Both the position numbers and the translations under genes were made by a program. From the NCBI RefSeq assembly GCF_000341355.1, contig NC_020300.1:372001-436000 (forward strand): a stretch of 64,000 nt of DNA, in the 5' to 3' direction. Of the stretch, positions 1 to 10,141 are shown piece after piece. Source of the stretch: Bartonella australis AUST/NH1 (GTDB lineage: Bacteria; Pseudomonadota; Alphaproteobacteria; Rhizobiales; Rhizobiaceae). Position 1 is the stretch's first letter. Each line of letters opens with the position of its first letter. The notes under the pieces are model-generated. The model was not told the origin of the DNA and did not search any database. It saw nothing but the letters and a program-made list of their open reading frames with translations.

Positions 1-376
1 ACCGGATGGAGGCACTCATCTTTTAAGATTATTTGGATCAAGTAGGGCAAGTTTGCATACAAAAGCTTTTTTAATTGATCATAAAACCGCTTTTATTGGA
101 TCTTTAAATTTTGACCCTCGATCAGCTTCTCTCAATACTGAAATGGGCATTCTTTTTGAATGCGCTCCGATTACAGCGAGGTTAGATTTACTTTTTTCTG
201 AGGAAACGACAGGAGAAATGAGCTATCATTTGCGGCTTGGTGATAATAATCGTATTTATTGGGATTTTACTGAGAACGAAAAACAGTGTAGTACCGATTC
301 TGAGCCAGAAAGCAATTTTTGGCGCCGTGCGTTCGCAAAGATAATGAGCTGGCTGCCTATTGAATCACAATTATAA
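1..376 (+). CDS. Phospholipase D family protein, cardiolipin synthase C-like (C-terminal part)
   Basis: The reading frame is open from the left edge (codons in phase with position 2) to the TAA ending at 376, so only the last ~125 residues are present. They contain the second PLD catalytic motif (HxKxxxxD, seen as HTKAFLID), followed by FIGSLNFDPRSASLNTEMG, which strongly resembles the ClsC/YmdC group. Two such HKD motifs form one active site that transfers phosphatidyl groups; ClsC-type enzymes make cardiolipin at the inner membrane. The first ATG at position 53 lies inside the motif and is not the real start. The first HKD motif lies outside the window, so the substrate assignment is by family resemblance only. 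Confidence 0.8.
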   Translation, partial: PDGGTHLLRLFGSSRASLHTKAFLIDHKTAFIGSLNFDPRSASLNTEMGILFECAPITARLDLLFSEETTGEMSYHLRLGDNNRIYWDFTENEKQCSTDSEPESNFWRRAFAKIMSWLPIESQL

Positions 377-530
377 AGAGTGTGAATCATAATCTTAGGA
401 AAAATATTTTATTTTTTCTTTTCATTTAATCTACAGCGTGGCATAATTTGCCGCCAATTCGCAGTTTATGAAGAATCGTAGAGGCGTCCACGAGCTTCTC
501 GTAGTGCTTCGTTATTAAAGGAATTTGGCT

Positions 531-2030
531 ATGGCAAAAATTGTTGAAACAGGAACGGGTGCAATCGCACTAACGTTTGATGATGTGCTTCTGCAGCCGG
601 GCCATTCTATGGTCATGCCTGGTCAAGTAAATCTTAAGACCCGTGTTGTGGCTGATATTGAGCTGAATTTGCCGCTGCTTTCTGCGGCGATGGACACAGT
701 AACGGAATCGCGTTTAGCAATTGCTATGGCCCAAGCTGGGGGACTTGGCGTTATCCACCGCAACATGTCTCCCGCGGAGCAAGCTGAAGAAGTGCGTCAA
801 GTAAAAAAGTTTGAATCTGGTATGGTTGTGAATCCGGTAACAATCGGGCCAGACGCGACGCTCGAAGAGGCGAAAGCTTTGATGGGCTTTCATGGTATTT
901 CAGGTATTCCGGTTGTCGAAAATGGTTCTAAGGGTGGGGTCATTGGCCGACTCGTTGGCATTTTAACTAATAGGGACGTGCGTTTTGCATCAGATCTGAA
1001 ACAAAAAATTCACGAATTAATGACGTATGAAAATTTAATTACAGTGCGTGAAAATGTCCAATTGGATGAGGCAAAGTACCTTTTGCATTATCACCGTATT
1101 GAAAAATTATTGGTCGTGGATGAACAGGGCCGCTGTGTTGGTTTGATAACTGTTAAAGATATTGAAAAAGCGCAATTAAATCCGAATGCTGCCAAAGATT
1201 CTCAAGGTCGCTTACGCGTTGCAGCCGCAAGTAGCGTCGGGAGTGATGGAATTGAGCGGGCTGAGCGATTAATTGATGCAGGCGTTGATGTGTTAGTAAT
1301 TGATACGGCTCACGGGCATTCTCAGCGGGTGTTAGAAGCAGTTGAGCGTATTAAAAAGATAGCACCTTTTACGCCTATTATTGCCGGTAATGTAGCAACC
1401 CCGCAAGCGACGCAGGCCTTGATTGATAGTGGTGCGGATGCAGTGAAGGTCGGTATTGGGCCTGGTTCTATTTGTACAACGCGAATTGTTGCGGGCGTTG
1501 GTGTACCTCAGCTTGCTGCCGTTATGGGTGCGGCAGAAATTGCTGATAAAGCGGGTATTCCTGTCATTGCTGATGGCGGTATTAAAACTTCGGGTGATTT
1601 TGCTAAAGCTTTGGCCGGTGGGGCTTGCGCTGCTATGGTTGGTTCCCTTTTAGCTGGCACGGATGAAAGTCCTGGCGAAGTTTATCTTCACCGGGGGCGA
1701 TCTTTTAAGGCTTATCGCGGCATGGGGTCAGTTGGCGCTATGGCCAGGGGCTCAGCAGATCGTTATTTTCAGGCTGAGGTTCGTGATGCGCTTAAATTAG
1801 TTCCTGAAGGTGTCGAAGGGCAGGTTGCTTATAAAGGTCCTATAGAGTCTGTTTTACATCAGTTGGCTGGTGGGCTACGTGCTTCGATGGGTTATGTTGG
1901 GGCGAAAAACTTAATTGAGTTCCGTGAAAAAGCAGCATTTGTCCGTATTACTAATGCTGGCCTTTACGAAAGTCATACACACGGCGTTGCTATTACGCGG
2001 GAAAGCCCAAATTACCGTGGTCCTGTTTGA
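531..2030 (+). CDS. guaB: Inosine-5'-monophosphate dehydrogenase
   Basis: Converts IMP to XMP with NAD+, the committed step to GMP, in the cytoplasm. The 499-residue protein has the family length. It shows the TIM-barrel start ([11 protein letters not shown]), a tandem CBS-domain insert at about residues 95-220, and the catalytic loop [15 protein letters not shown] with Cys at about 315. The C-terminal part has [10 protein letters not shown] and the usual end. ATG at 531 is chosen over the in-frame TTG at 525 because AAAGGA at 517-522 is spaced 8 nt from 531 but only 2 nt from 525. guaA, the next enzyme of the pathway, lies 2.7 kb downstream, separated by rsmB and a long spacer, so the two are probably not one operon. 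Confidence 0.97.
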   Translation: MAKIVETGTGAIALTFDDVLLQPGHSMVMPGQVNLKTRVVADIELNLPLLSAAMDTVTESRLAIAMAQAGGLGVIHRNMSPAEQAEEVRQVKKFESGMVVNPVTIGPDATLEEAKALMGFHGISGIPVVENGSKGGVIGRLVGILTNRDVRFASDLKQKIHELMTYENLITVRENVQLDEAKYLLHYHRIEKLLVVDEQGRCVGLITVKDIEKAQLNPNAAKDSQGRLRVAAASSVGSDGIERAERLIDAGVDVLVIDTAHGHSQRVLEAVERIKKIAPFTPIIAGNVATPQATQALIDSGADAVKVGIGPGSICTTRIVAGVGVPQLAAVMGAAEIADKAGIPVIADGGIKTSGDFAKALAGGACAAMVGSLLAGTDESPGEVYLHRGRSFKAYRGMGSVGAMARGSADRYFQAEVRDALKLVPEGVEGQVAYKGPIESVLHQLAGGLRASMGYVGAKNLIEFREKAAFVRITNAGLYESHTHGVAITRESPNYRGPV

Positions 2031-2153
2031 AATAGGTGAAGACTCTGAGGTCATTTCCGTATTTATACGGCAAGTGCTCTCTTTGATAGGCAGGTGCGGT
2101 ACTGGTATTTTTTGCCAGCGGCCGAGTTTGTAATATTAGAGGCGCAGAAAGAA

Positions 2154-2181
2154 GGAATTGGGCATTAACGCTCCAATTCCT
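2154..2181 (-). terminator. Possible terminator of the small minus-strand ORF
   Basis: AGGAATTGG (2153-2161) and CCAATTCCT (2173-2181) form a 9-bp perfect stem with an 11-nt loop. Read on the minus strand it lies about 25 nt after the stop of the 48-residue ORF and is followed by TTCTTTCTG, a weakly T-rich tract. This would suit a weak intrinsic terminator. It could also end guaB transcripts on the plus strand, but no T run follows there. Confidence 0.35.
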
Positions 2182-2206
2182 CCCGGGGGTATGCTGAATA
2201 AAAAGA

Positions 2207-2353
2207 TTAGCTTTTTACAGTCTTTCGTGTTGTTTTCGGCGCGCGCTGGCGAGTGTTAGCATTATTACTTTGTACGGATTTCTTTCCGTTGTTTGAGGGC
2301 ATTGTATTATAGCTGCTTTTAGATGAAGTTTTATCATTTTTATGAGTGTTCAT
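2207..2353 (-). CDS. Small basic Ser/Asn/Lys-rich protein (hypothetical, 48 aa)
   Basis: Read by hand on the minus strand. ATG is at 2353-2351 and TAA at 2209-2207. The translation is hydrophilic and strongly basic: it begins MNTHKNDKTSSKSS and ends QRAPKTTRKTVKS, with no acidic cluster and no hydrophobic segment. The best evidence that it is a gene is the ribosome-binding site AAAGGAG placed 5 nt before ATG, plus a hairpin shortly after the stop. Composition suggests a disordered, possibly nucleic-acid-binding peptide, but I recognise no family. It sits alone in the guaB-rsmB spacer. It could be a chance ORF. Confidence 0.4.
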   Translation of the reverse strand: MNTHKNDKTSSKSSYNTMPSNNGKKSVQSNNANTRQRAPKTTRKTVKS

Positions 2354-3290
2354 TGTTTTCTCCTTTTTGATTATCTGGCATATACCAGTGCAGGAAAAAC
2401 GGTCATACTAAATAGTAGTTCCAAGAATCTTTGAAAAGTTGGTTCATATTTTATTCTAAACGGAGCAGCTTTACATGATTTTTACAGGAATATTTTTCAA
2501 AAAGACAATTTGTACCGACGCGTTAATTTTCAATGTTTAGGGCATCTTAATGAACTTTTAAGCGTCTATTTTGTGAAGATGAAAAGGGTTTTATGATTTT
2601 CCACATAGAGCATAACTGAAAAAATATTTTATAGATGATAGCTTGCTTTTAAGATACAATGAGGGATAAAAGGGCCAAAGAATATTCATGAGTAGCGGTA
2701 AGCGCCGAGTGGTCATATACTGCAAAGGCACGTTTATTTAAAGTGAGTTCCTGTTTTGAAAATCCCGGCGTTAATGCGGCGTATTGCGGCCGCGTTAATG
2801 CCTTACCGAAATTTTCTCGTGCGGTTCACGTTTGTCGTTTTTCGTACAAATTTTACGCAAAAAGCATCTTAGTGAAAAGCGGAATTTCGTAGTTTTAGGA
2901 GGGATAAATAAATCCAGTAAAATACCATTGTCGTTGGTTTGTTATGTGTTTAGTGGGTCAAATTTTTCTTTTAATTCAGTTTTAAAATATAAATAACAGG
3001 ATTGTCGTTTGCATAAATTCGGTGATTTATGGTACGGGAGTGCCGTATTTATACGAGCTGAAGTACGAGCAATTGGCTCTGGTAGCGCGCGAGATTCTTT
3101 GAGGTTTGCAAGTTATGGGGCTAACAATCCCGTTTATTTAAGAATAAAACATTCTAAATTATGGCGCTGAAACTTGGGGTTTTTAGTACAAATTTTAAAG
3201 CCTCTCTGAGATTATTAGTAATCAGAAAGATAGTTTTCGTTTTTTGACTAAATTATTTACGGCCTCACAAAAGTTGAAAGGGAAAAATAA
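2354..3290. other. Gene-poor spacer before rsmB with short repeats
   Basis: About 940 nt with no convincing coding frame on either strand. It holds two direct copies of GCGTTAATGC (2768-2777 and 2792-2801), whose reverse complement also occurs at 2162-2171 inside the hairpin near guaB. CCGTATTTATACG at 3043-3055 repeats the palindrome CCGTATTTATACGG found just after guaB (2057-2070). AGGAGGG near 2900 resembles a ribosome-binding site but no start codon follows. The stretch may be the decayed remains of a lost gene. Confidence 0.5.
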
Positions 3291-4577
3291 ATGCGATTGG
3301 GAGGGCGGTTACAGGCAGCGATAGATGTTTTAAAAGAGGTGGAGATACGGCATCGTCCTGTAAATGAAGCTTTAAAGGATTGGGGGCTTTCTCACCGTTT
3401 TGCTGGATCGGGTGATCGTTCGGCGATTGGCACGATTGTGTATGATGTTTTAAGGCGGCTTTATTCGTTACAATGGCGGATGGATAGTGACGATATCCGG
3501 GATGCGGCTTTCGGCACTTTGTTAGATACCGGAGCGATGAGGATTGAGCAGATCGACAGCGCCTTAAAAGGGGACCGATTTGCACCGCAGCTATTAGCTC
3601 TTAAACAACGTCAATCATGGCAACAACGCCAATTAATTGACGCGCCAGATTATATTCGTGGCGATATTCCTCAATGGTGCCGAACTCATCTTTACTCTTC
3701 ATTTTCTGATAATTGGGTCACCGAAGCTTCGGCTTTAGCAGCGCGTCCTCCTCTGGACTTACGTGTAAATAGCATAAAAGCAACACCGGAGAAGGTACTC
3801 AAAGAATTAGCAAAAACCGAGATTAAAACTTTTTCATGGTTTCAGCAAGCCTTAAGAATTGCGCCAGTCGAAAAGTTCGGCCGCCATCCTAACGTTCAGG
3901 TTGAGCCTGCTTTCCAGAGAGGATACTTTGAGATACAGGATTTAGGATCTCAGATTGTTGCTCACCTTGCAGAAGCAAAAGCGGGCATGCAGGTTCTGGA
4001 TTATTGCGCGGGAGCTGGCGGAAAAACGCTAGCTTTGGCCGCTAATATGGGAAACCGGGGGCAAATTTATGCTTATGATGCAGACAAAGCTCGCTTAGCT
4101 CCTATTTTTGATCGTCTTCGGCGGGCTGGTGCCCACAATGTACAATCACGGGCGTGTATAGAAGAATTAAAGCCGTTGCTAGGTCAGATGGATATAGTTT
4201 TACTCGATGCACCATGTAGTGGTACAGGAACGTGGCGTCGCCGCCCAGATGCTAAATGGCGTTTAACGCTAAAACAGGTAAGAAAGCGTCAATCAGAGCA
4301 GAGCGCTCTTTTGAATAAGGTGCGAGATTACCTTAAACCGGGCGGGCACTTAGTATATATCACATGTTCTCTTTTTGCTGATGAGAACGAAGGGCAAATT
4401 TTCCGTTTTCTCCAAGAATACTCAAATTTTTGCCCACTTAATACACAGGCACTTTGGCTGCGACATTTCGGTTCTTCGACTATGCAACCGATATTTTCAA
4501 ATCACGGGCTTACTTTATCGCCAGCGGCAACAAATACAGATGGCTTTTTTTTAGCTATTTTGCAAAAGAAACGTTAA
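3291..4577 (+). CDS. rsmB: RsmB-type rRNA (cytosine-C5)-methyltransferase
   Basis: A 428-residue SAM-dependent methyltransferase of the RsmB/NOP2/Sun family, expected to methylate C967 of 16S rRNA. The N-terminal ~140 residues are the helical NusB-like region. The methyltransferase core has LDYCAGAGGKTLALAA (SAM binding), LLDAPCSGTGTWRR with Cys at about 309, and YITCSLFADENE with the likely nucleophilic Cys at about 359. The pair of motif Cys residues is typical of m5C enzymes. Start ATG 3291 follows an AAAGGGAAAA stretch. Hyphomicrobiales have such a gene near guaB and guaA, so context agrees. The exact rRNA target is by homology. Confidence 0.88.
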   Translation: MRLGGRLQAAIDVLKEVEIRHRPVNEALKDWGLSHRFAGSGDRSAIGTIVYDVLRRLYSLQWRMDSDDIRDAAFGTLLDTGAMRIEQIDSALKGDRFAPQLLALKQRQSWQQRQLIDAPDYIRGDIPQWCRTHLYSSFSDNWVTEASALAARPPLDLRVNSIKATPEKVLKELAKTEIKTFSWFQQALRIAPVEKFGRHPNVQVEPAFQRGYFEIQDLGSQIVAHLAEAKAGMQVLDYCAGAGGKTLALAANMGNRGQIYAYDADKARLAPIFDRLRRAGAHNVQSRACIEELKPLLGQMDIVLLDAPCSGTGTWRRRPDAKWRLTLKQVRKRQSEQSALLNKVRDYLKPGGHLVYITCSLFADENEGQIFRFLQEYSNFCPLNTQALWLRHFGSSTMQPIFSNHGLTLSPAATNTDGFFLAILQKKR

Positions 4578-4707
4578 TATATATTTTTATGCTTTTTATT
4601 TTAAATTCTATCAGAATAACATTTTCTCATGTTAATAGACTTGTGAAAAGATATGGATTGAATAATAAGCTTTGCTTGTCATTTTCGCACTTATTGATTG
4701 GTTTTTT

Positions 4708-6264
4708 ATGAGCACATTGCATTTAGATACTGTCCTTATTATTGATTTTGGTTCACAAGTCACACAGCTAATTGCACGGAGAATACGGGCAATGGGTGTT
4801 TATTCTGAAGTTGTTCCTTTTCAATCGGCTTTAGAGGGAATGAAGCGAATTAAGCCTAAGGCTATTATTTTATCGGGTAGTCCTTATTCAACTGTCGACG
4901 ACGGCTCACCACGTGTTCCGATGGCAATATTTGAAGCTGGCATCCCGGTTCTTGGTATTTGTTATGGTGAACAGGTCATGTGTGTTCAGCTTGGCGGAAA
5001 AGTTGAAGCTGGGCATGAGCGTGAATTTGGGCGTGCTTTCTTGGATGTGAAAGAAGAAAGCGCGCTCTTCAATAATGTTTGGGAAAAAGGATCGCGTCAT
5101 CAAGTATGGATGAGCCACGGTGATCGCGTGACAGCTTTGCCAGAAGGTTTTCGCGTAATCGGAACATCAAAGGGCGCTCCTTATGCTGCTATTGCTGATG
5201 AAAAACGTCGTTTTTATGCAGTGCAGTTTCACCCTGAAGTTGTTCATACACCAGACGGTACAAAACTTTTGCAAAATTTTGTGCATGAAATTTCTGCGCT
5301 TAAAAATAATTGGTCGATGGCTGCTTACCGTGAACACGCAATTACCGCGATACGCAAGAAAGTTGGAAAAAGCCGCGTGATTTGTGGTCTTTCAGGTGGT
5401 GTTGATTCATCAGTTGTAGCTGTATTACTACATGAAGCAATAGGAGATCAATTGACATGTATTTTTGTGGATCATGGATTGATGCGCAAAAATGAAGCTG
5501 AAGAAGTCCTTACTTTATTTCGCGAAAATTACGATATAACCCTCATTCACGTTAATGCTGCTGATATGTTTATTAATGCGTTGGAAGGTGAGATAGATCC
5601 AGAAAAGAAACGCAAAATAATAGGCCGTCTTTTCATTGAAGTTTTTGAAAAAGAAACCCAAAAAATAGGCGGCGCAGAGTTTTTAGCACAAGGGACGCTT
5701 TATCCAGATGTCATCGAAAGTGTATCGGCTATCGGTGAGGCTGTAACTATTAAAAGCCACCATAATGTGGGGGGATTGCCGGAACGGATGAATATGAAGC
5801 TTATAGAGCCGTTGCGTGAGCTATTTAAGGATGACGTTCGTTCTTTAGGGAGAGAGTTAAAATTGCCCGATCAGTTCATTGGACGTCAGCCTTTTCCTGG
5901 ACCTGGACTCGCTATTCGTTGTCCAGGTGCGGTTACGCGCGAAAAATTGGAAATTTTGCGTGAAGCGGACGCTATTTATCTCGATGAAATCCGTAAAGCT
6001 GGCCTTTACGAAAAAATTTGGCAGGCTTTTGCTGTTCTTCTGCCCGTCCGGACTGTCGGTGTTATGGGTGACGGGCGTACTTATGAATTTGTTTGTGCTC
6101 TCCGTGCTGTAACCTCTGTAGACGGGATGACTGCCGACTTTTATCCGTACGATATGGAATTTTTAGGCAAGGTGGCAGCGCGTATCATTAATGAAGTTCG
6201 GGGTATTAATCGTGTTGTTTATGATGTGACTTCAAAACCTCCTGGCACTATTGAGTGGGAATGA
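4708..6264 (+). CDS. guaA: GMP synthase (glutamine-hydrolysing)
   Basis: Converts XMP to GMP using ATP and glutamine. The 518-residue protein has an N-terminal class I glutamine amidotransferase domain with Cys85 in GICYGEQ, His175 and Glu177 in FHPEVVHT. Next comes the ATP-pyrophosphatase domain with the PP-loop SGGVDSSV near residue 230. The C-terminal dimerisation domain ends in KPPGTIEWE, the canonical ending. ATG 4708 ([17 protein letters not shown]) gives the usual length; an in-frame TTG at 4672 would add 12 unlikely residues. There is no clear Shine-Dalgarno before 4708. It follows rsmB by 130 nt on the same strand. Confidence 0.97.
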   Translation: MSTLHLDTVLIIDFGSQVTQLIARRIRAMGVYSEVVPFQSALEGMKRIKPKAIILSGSPYSTVDDGSPRVPMAIFEAGIPVLGICYGEQVMCVQLGGKVEAGHEREFGRAFLDVKEESALFNNVWEKGSRHQVWMSHGDRVTALPEGFRVIGTSKGAPYAAIADEKRRFYAVQFHPEVVHTPDGTKLLQNFVHEISALKNNWSMAAYREHAITAIRKKVGKSRVICGLSGGVDSSVVAVLLHEAIGDQLTCIFVDHGLMRKNEAEEVLTLFRENYDITLIHVNAADMFINALEGEIDPEKKRKIIGRLFIEVFEKETQKIGGAEFLAQGTLYPDVIESVSAIGEAVTIKSHHNVGGLPERMNMKLIEPLRELFKDDVRSLGRELKLPDQFIGRQPFPGPGLAIRCPGAVTREKLEILREADAIYLDEIRKAGLYEKIWQAFAVLLPVRTVGVMGDGRTYEFVCALRAVTSVDGMTADFYPYDMEFLGKVAARIINEVRGINRVVYDVTSKPPGTIEWE

Positions 6265-6362
6265 GTAAAATTAAGAGCAGGTATTCCAAGAATATAGCTT
6301 TGTTTAGGGTTTAATATTGAAGGGAATTAGGGGGCGAAAATAATTGTTTGAAGGAGATTGTC

Positions 6363-6422
6363 ATGGATCTAAATTTGTTTTCTGGAACAATATCTTACTA
6401 TGTTGTGAATGGTGTAATTTAG
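6363..6422 (+). CDS. Short upstream ORF before ugpQ (19 codons)
   Basis: ATG 6363 has the best ribosome-binding site of the neighbourhood, AAGGAG at 6351-6356 with 6-nt spacing, and opens a 19-codon frame (MDLNLFSGTISYYVVNGVI) closed by TAG at 6420-6422. It ends 23 nt before the ugpQ start, which has no comparable site. It could be a leader peptide coupling translation to ugpQ or the head of a decayed gene. No family is recognised. Confidence 0.3.
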   Translation: MDLNLFSGTISYYVVNGVI

Positions 6423-6445
6423 AATTTTGAAGTGTGGAATTATAC

Positions 6446-7168
6446 ATGCCTAAGAAAAAAATCGTTGCTCATCGCGGTGGGGCTAATCTTTACCCAGAAA
6501 ATACACTTTCAGCGTTTTCCCATGCAATTGAATTAGGGGTTGATGAGATTGAGTGCGATATTCATCTCCTTAAAAGCGGTGAAGTGGTTGTATTTCACGA
6601 TTTTTGTCTTGAGCAATTGGTTGGGGAGAAAGGGTATATTCACGATATTGATAACGAAACGCGCAAAAAAATCTGTGTGAGAGGGAGCACCGAACCTCCC
6701 CCTTTATTAGAAGAGGTGCTTGATCTTTTAGTGCCGACAAATATTGCACTTCACCTTGAAGTTAAAACTTGTGGTGAAGTTGATCGTGAATATATTTTAT
6801 CCCAGAAGGCGCTCGAGTTAATTAAGAGCAAAAATTTAGCGGAGCGGGTTTCTGCAATCAGTTTTGACGCTGCTAGCCTTCGTCCCTTCATTGACGCAGG
6901 AATACCATCTGGGCCATGTATCGATAGCTTCGAAGGTGATATGTTTAGACGCTTTTCTGAATGGAAAAAGTTGGGATATTCCGATTTGAGTTTAGACGGC
7001 TCTATTGTACCGCAGAGTTTCATTGAATCTGCGCTCGATTCTGGCTTCACTATAGGTGTATGGACAATAAACGGAGTAGCTCGCTTATCATATTGGCTTG
7101 ACTCACCTGTGCATTATATCACAACAGATCAACCTGATCTTGCTTTAAAATTGCGTGCACAAAAATAA
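6446..7168 (+). CDS. ugpQ: Glycerophosphodiester phosphodiesterase
   Basis: Hydrolyses glycerophosphodiesters to sn-glycerol-3-phosphate plus alcohol; a cytoplasmic partner of the Ugp importer. The 240-residue protein carries the GDPD signature: HRGGANLYPENT near residue 9, EIECDIHLLKSG with the metal-binding Glu/Asp pair, and VVFHD with the second catalytic His. GVWTINGV and TTDQPDL near the C terminus are the usual late barrel strands. No signal peptide is present. ATG 6446 is preferred to the in-frame GTG 6434. It lies convergent to, and 128 nt from, the end of ugpC, which supports its role in degrading imported glycerophosphodiesters. Confidence 0.92.
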   Translation: MPKKKIVAHRGGANLYPENTLSAFSHAIELGVDEIECDIHLLKSGEVVVFHDFCLEQLVGEKGYIHDIDNETRKKICVRGSTEPPPLLEEVLDLLVPTNIALHLEVKTCGEVDREYILSQKALELIKSKNLAERVSAISFDAASLRPFIDAGIPSGPCIDSFEGDMFRRFSEWKKLGYSDLSLDGSIVPQSFIESALDSGFTIGVWTINGVARLSYWLDSPVHYITTDQPDLALKLRAQK

Positions 7169-7262
7169 TGAAGCGTGAATAACAGAAGCGTGCATTTATA
7201 TAGGCGGGGTCACGCATTTCAACGAAGACAAGAATAATAGGGGGGATCAATCTTCTGTTGGT

Positions 7263-7278
7263 GAATCTCATGAGATTC
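7263..7278 (+). terminator. Possible ugpQ terminator
   Basis: GAATCTCATGAGATTC is a perfect 16-bp palindrome about 95 nt after the ugpQ stop, followed by GAGTTTTTAC. The T tract is on the plus-strand side, so it fits ending ugpQ transcription toward the convergent ugpC. The loop would be short, so folding strength is uncertain. Confidence 0.4.
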
Positions 7279-7296
7279 GAGTTTTTACTTAATCAA

Positions 7297-8334
7297 TTAT
7301 GTGCGTTTTCCTGTGGTTTTGTTAAAAGTATGAAAACTTTGATTAGCAACAGTGAAGCTTAATTTTTGTCCATAGTCGTTTGTAAGGCGCTCTTTTACTT
7401 CAACAGTAAAAATAGCGTCGTTCCAGCGTGTTAAAACATGGCACCCCGTTCCAACAGGTTTGATGAGTTCAATTTGTGTATGAAAAACAGGCCCTTTATC
7501 TGGATATTCGCCTAACAAGATTACTTCTGGTCTAAATGCTAAAATATCAGTTTTTTGATTGCAAGGAAATGAATGGCCTAAATATTGTTCTAAGATCTGA
7601 CGATCAAGGAAATTAATAGGAGGAGAGCCAATGAAGTCAGCGACAAAGGTTGTAGCTGGGTAGTCGTAAATTTCCATTGGAGTTCCAACTTGCTCTATAT
7701 ATCCTTTGTTCATTACGACTATTCTGTCAGCTAGTGTCATGGCTTCTAGTTGATCATGGGTAACGTAAAGGCTTGTTGTTCCCAATGAGCGCTGCAGTGT
7801 TTTAATTTCAACGCACATTTGGGCACGCAATTTTGCATCGAGATTTGAAAGAGGTTCATCAAAAAGAAAGACACGTGGTTGGCGTACAATAACACGCCCC
7901 ATTGCGACACGTTGACGCTGCCCTCCAGATAATTGCCGCGGTTTACGGTCAAGAAATGGCTCTATTTCTAAAAGTTTTGCGGCACGTGCAATACGTTTAT
8001 TAATTTCTTCTCTGGGTGTTTTACGATTTTTAAGCCCATATTCCAAATTTCCGCGGACTGTCATATGCGGATAGAGCGCGTAATTTTGAAAAACCATAGC
8101 AATATCGCGGTCAGCTGGTTCGCGGTCATTGATACGCTCATCATCGATATAGAGTTCACCTGAAGTAATTTGTTCAAGCCCCGCGATTATACGTAATAAA
8201 GTCGATTTCCCACACCCTGAGGGACCGACGATAACGAGAAGCTCACGATCAGCAACAGTTAAATTTAAATCATCGATGACCACGATATCATTGCTATATT
8301 GTTTTTTTATATTTGATAATTGGATTGTAGCCAA
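7297..8334 (-). CDS. ugpC: Glycerol-3-phosphate ABC transporter, ATP-binding protein
   Basis: The 345-residue ATPase of the Ugp importer, last gene of ugpB-A-E-C. It has Walker [10 protein letters not shown] (37-45), Q-loop Gln83, signature LSGGQ (135-139), Walker B VFLFDE (155-160) and the H-loop in YVTHDQ. The ~100-residue C-terminal extension is the TOBE/regulatory domain of the MalK/UgpC group. It starts 2 nt after the ugpE stop, so translation is probably coupled. MalK-type ATPases are interchangeable between sugar importers; the assignment to glycerol-3-phosphate rests on the operon. Confidence 0.93.
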   Translation of the reverse strand: MATIQLSNIKKQYSNDIVVIDDLNLTVADRELLVIVGPSGCGKSTLLRIIAGLEQITSGELYIDDERINDREPADRDIAMVFQNYALYPHMTVRGNLEYGLKNRKTPREEINKRIARAAKLLEIEPFLDRKPRQLSGGQRQRVAMGRVIVRQPRVFLFDEPLSNLDAKLRAQMCVEIKTLQRSLGTTSLYVTHDQLEAMTLADRIVVMNKGYIEQVGTPMEIYDYPATTFVADFIGSPPINFLDRQILEQYLGHSFPCNQKTDILAFRPEVILLGEYPDKGPVFHTQIELIKPVGTGCHVLTRWNDAIFTVEVKERLTNDYGQKLSFTVANQSFHTFNKTTGKRT

Positions 8335-8336
8335 AG

Positions 8337-9188
8337 TTATTTCTCCGTTTCAATGAGGCCTTTAATAAAAAGCCGCTGCATGAAAATGACAACTAAGACA
8401 GGCGGCACCATGGCCACAACCGATACTGCCATCAAGATATTCCACTGAGGATCATGTTGAAGTGATTCTACAACAAGTTGCTTCAAGATAACGAGAATAG
8501 TTTGGTGATTCTGATCTGTCGTTGCAATAAGAGGCCAGAGATACTGCACCCATCCGTAAATGAACATGATGATAAATAAAGCAGCAATATTACTTCTGCT
8601 GAGAGGTAGAAGGATATCTTTAAAAAATTTAAGTGGCCCCGCACCATCGACACGAGCGGCTTCTAAGAGCTCATCAGGAACGGTCAGAAAAAATTGACGA
8701 AATAAAAATGTAGCGGTAGCTGATGCAATGAGTGGAATAATCATACCACTATAGGTATTTATCATCCCCAACTGCGCAACTACCGTGAATGTCGGGATGA
8801 TGCGAACTTCGATAGGCAACATTAATGTGACGAAGATGAGAGCAAAAGCGGTTTTACGAAAGGGAAAGCGCATATAGACAATTGCATAAGCAGACAAAAG
8901 AGAAATAATAATTTTGCCAACACTAATACCAATAGCCATAATGAGAGAGTTCATTAAAAGCGTCCAAAGGGGCGGAAGACCGAGTTGCACGAGGTTCCCG
9001 CCGAATATCATTTTGTAATTTTCTAGACCATATTTCCCGGGGAGGAGAGGCAACATTCCCGAATTAAATATGGCTGAATTGTGAGTTGATGCAATAATAG
9101 CAACATAAACTGGGAAGCATATGACGATAACACCGACGATTAGGACAAGATGGGTTAGAAATTTCAAAAAAGGGCGATTTTCAACCAT
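8337..9188 (-). CDS. ugpE: Glycerol-3-phosphate ABC transporter, permease UgpE
   Basis: A 283-residue inner-membrane permease with about six hydrophobic helices. The MalG-type EAA loop contacting UgpC is seen as [17 protein letters not shown]. The C-terminal end ([13 protein letters not shown]) carries the QRxxxxGLTxGAxK-like tail typical of this family. It pairs with UgpA to form the channel. It begins 10 nt after the ugpA stop and abuts ugpC, supporting one transcription unit. Confidence 0.93.
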   Translation of the reverse strand: MVENRPFLKFLTHLVLIVGVIVICFPVYVAIIASTHNSAIFNSGMLPLLPGKYGLENYKMIFGGNLVQLGLPPLWTLLMNSLIMAIGISVGKIIISLLSAYAIVYMRFPFRKTAFALIFVTLMLPIEVRIIPTFTVVAQLGMINTYSGMIIPLIASATATFLFRQFFLTVPDELLEAARVDGAGPLKFFKDILLPLSRSNIAALFIIMFIYGWVQYLWPLIATTDQNHQTILVILKQLVVESLQHDPQWNILMAVSVVAMVPPVLVVIFMQRLFIKGLIETEK

Positions 9189-9198
9189 AATTTATTTC

Positions 9199-10083
9199 CT
9201 AATATTGTACGCGACGTTCAATCCAGCGAAATTGGATGAATGTTAAAACGGCTACCATTAGCATCAAGATCGTCGATTGTGCTGTTGACGCACCTATTAT
9301 CTGATTTTTGAAACCATCATCGTACACTTTGTAGACGAGAGTGCTCGTCGCACGCGCGGGCCCTCCGGAGGTCATGTTATCTATAATACCAAATGTATCA
9401 AACATGACATAATGGATGTTGACTATAAGTAGAAAAAAGGTTGTTGGCGAAATTTGTGGGAAAACTACAGTCCAAAATCGTTTAAAAGGACCGGCACCAT
9501 CGATTGCTGCTGCCTCTATTTGAGAATGTGGAACTGATTGGAGACCAGCAAGAAAAAAGAGGAAATTATAGGAGATTTGTTTCCAGCTGGCGGCAATTAC
9601 AATAAGGATCATCGCTTGTGTTCCGCTGATACGATGATTCCATGCAATACCTATTTTTTCGAGAAGAAAAGGAACGATTCCAACGGTTGGGTGGAAAATA
9701 AACAGCCATAATATGCCCGCCAATACAGGGGCAACTGCATAGGGCCAGAGTAAGAGCATCGTGTAGACCTTTTTTGCACGGATAACACGATCAACAGAAA
9801 CGGCTAAAATAAGTGATATTGTCATTGAAACGACAGTGACGGAGACGGAAAATATTACGGTCGTGATGAGTGATTTTATATAAATTGGGTCAGATAGGAC
9901 CGTTACGTAATTTTCAAAGCCAACAAAGGTTGTTGTAAAGCCGAAAGGGTCTTCCCTTTCGAAAGACGATTTTACTGCTTGGGCTGCGGGCCAGAGGAAA
10001 AATAGAAAAGTCACAGCGAGTTGAGGTAAGAGCAGCCAATAAGGGAAGAAGCTCTTTTTAAAATACGCATGTTTCTGTTGCAT
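9199..10083 (-). CDS. ugpA: Glycerol-3-phosphate ABC transporter, permease UgpA
   Basis: A 294-residue MalF-type permease. About six hydrophobic helices are visible, starting with PYWLLLPQLAVTFLFFLWP. The EAA loop reads QIEAAAIDGAGPFKRF. A periplasmic stretch after helix 1 contains SSFEREDPFGFTTTFVG, characteristic of UgpA. A ~97-nt gap with a hairpin separates it from ugpB, whereas ugpE follows closely. Glycerol-3-phosphate and glycerophosphocholine are the known substrates of the family. Confidence 0.93.
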   Translation of the reverse strand: MQQKHAYFKKSFFPYWLLLPQLAVTFLFFLWPAAQAVKSSFEREDPFGFTTTFVGFENYVTVLSDPIYIKSLITTVIFSVSVTVVSMTISLILAVSVDRVIRAKKVYTMLLLWPYAVAPVLAGILWLFIFHPTVGIVPFLLEKIGIAWNHRISGTQAMILIVIAASWKQISYNFLFFLAGLQSVPHSQIEAAAIDGAGPFKRFWTVVFPQISPTTFFLLIVNIHYVMFDTFGIIDNMTSGGPARATSTLVYKVYDDGFKNQIIGASTAQSTILMLMVAVLTFIQFRWIERRVQY

Positions 10084-10141
10084 TTACATGACTCTTGAAT
10101 GAAGGGCTTAGGGAGACGGGTTAAAAAAAATCCAACTTCCT

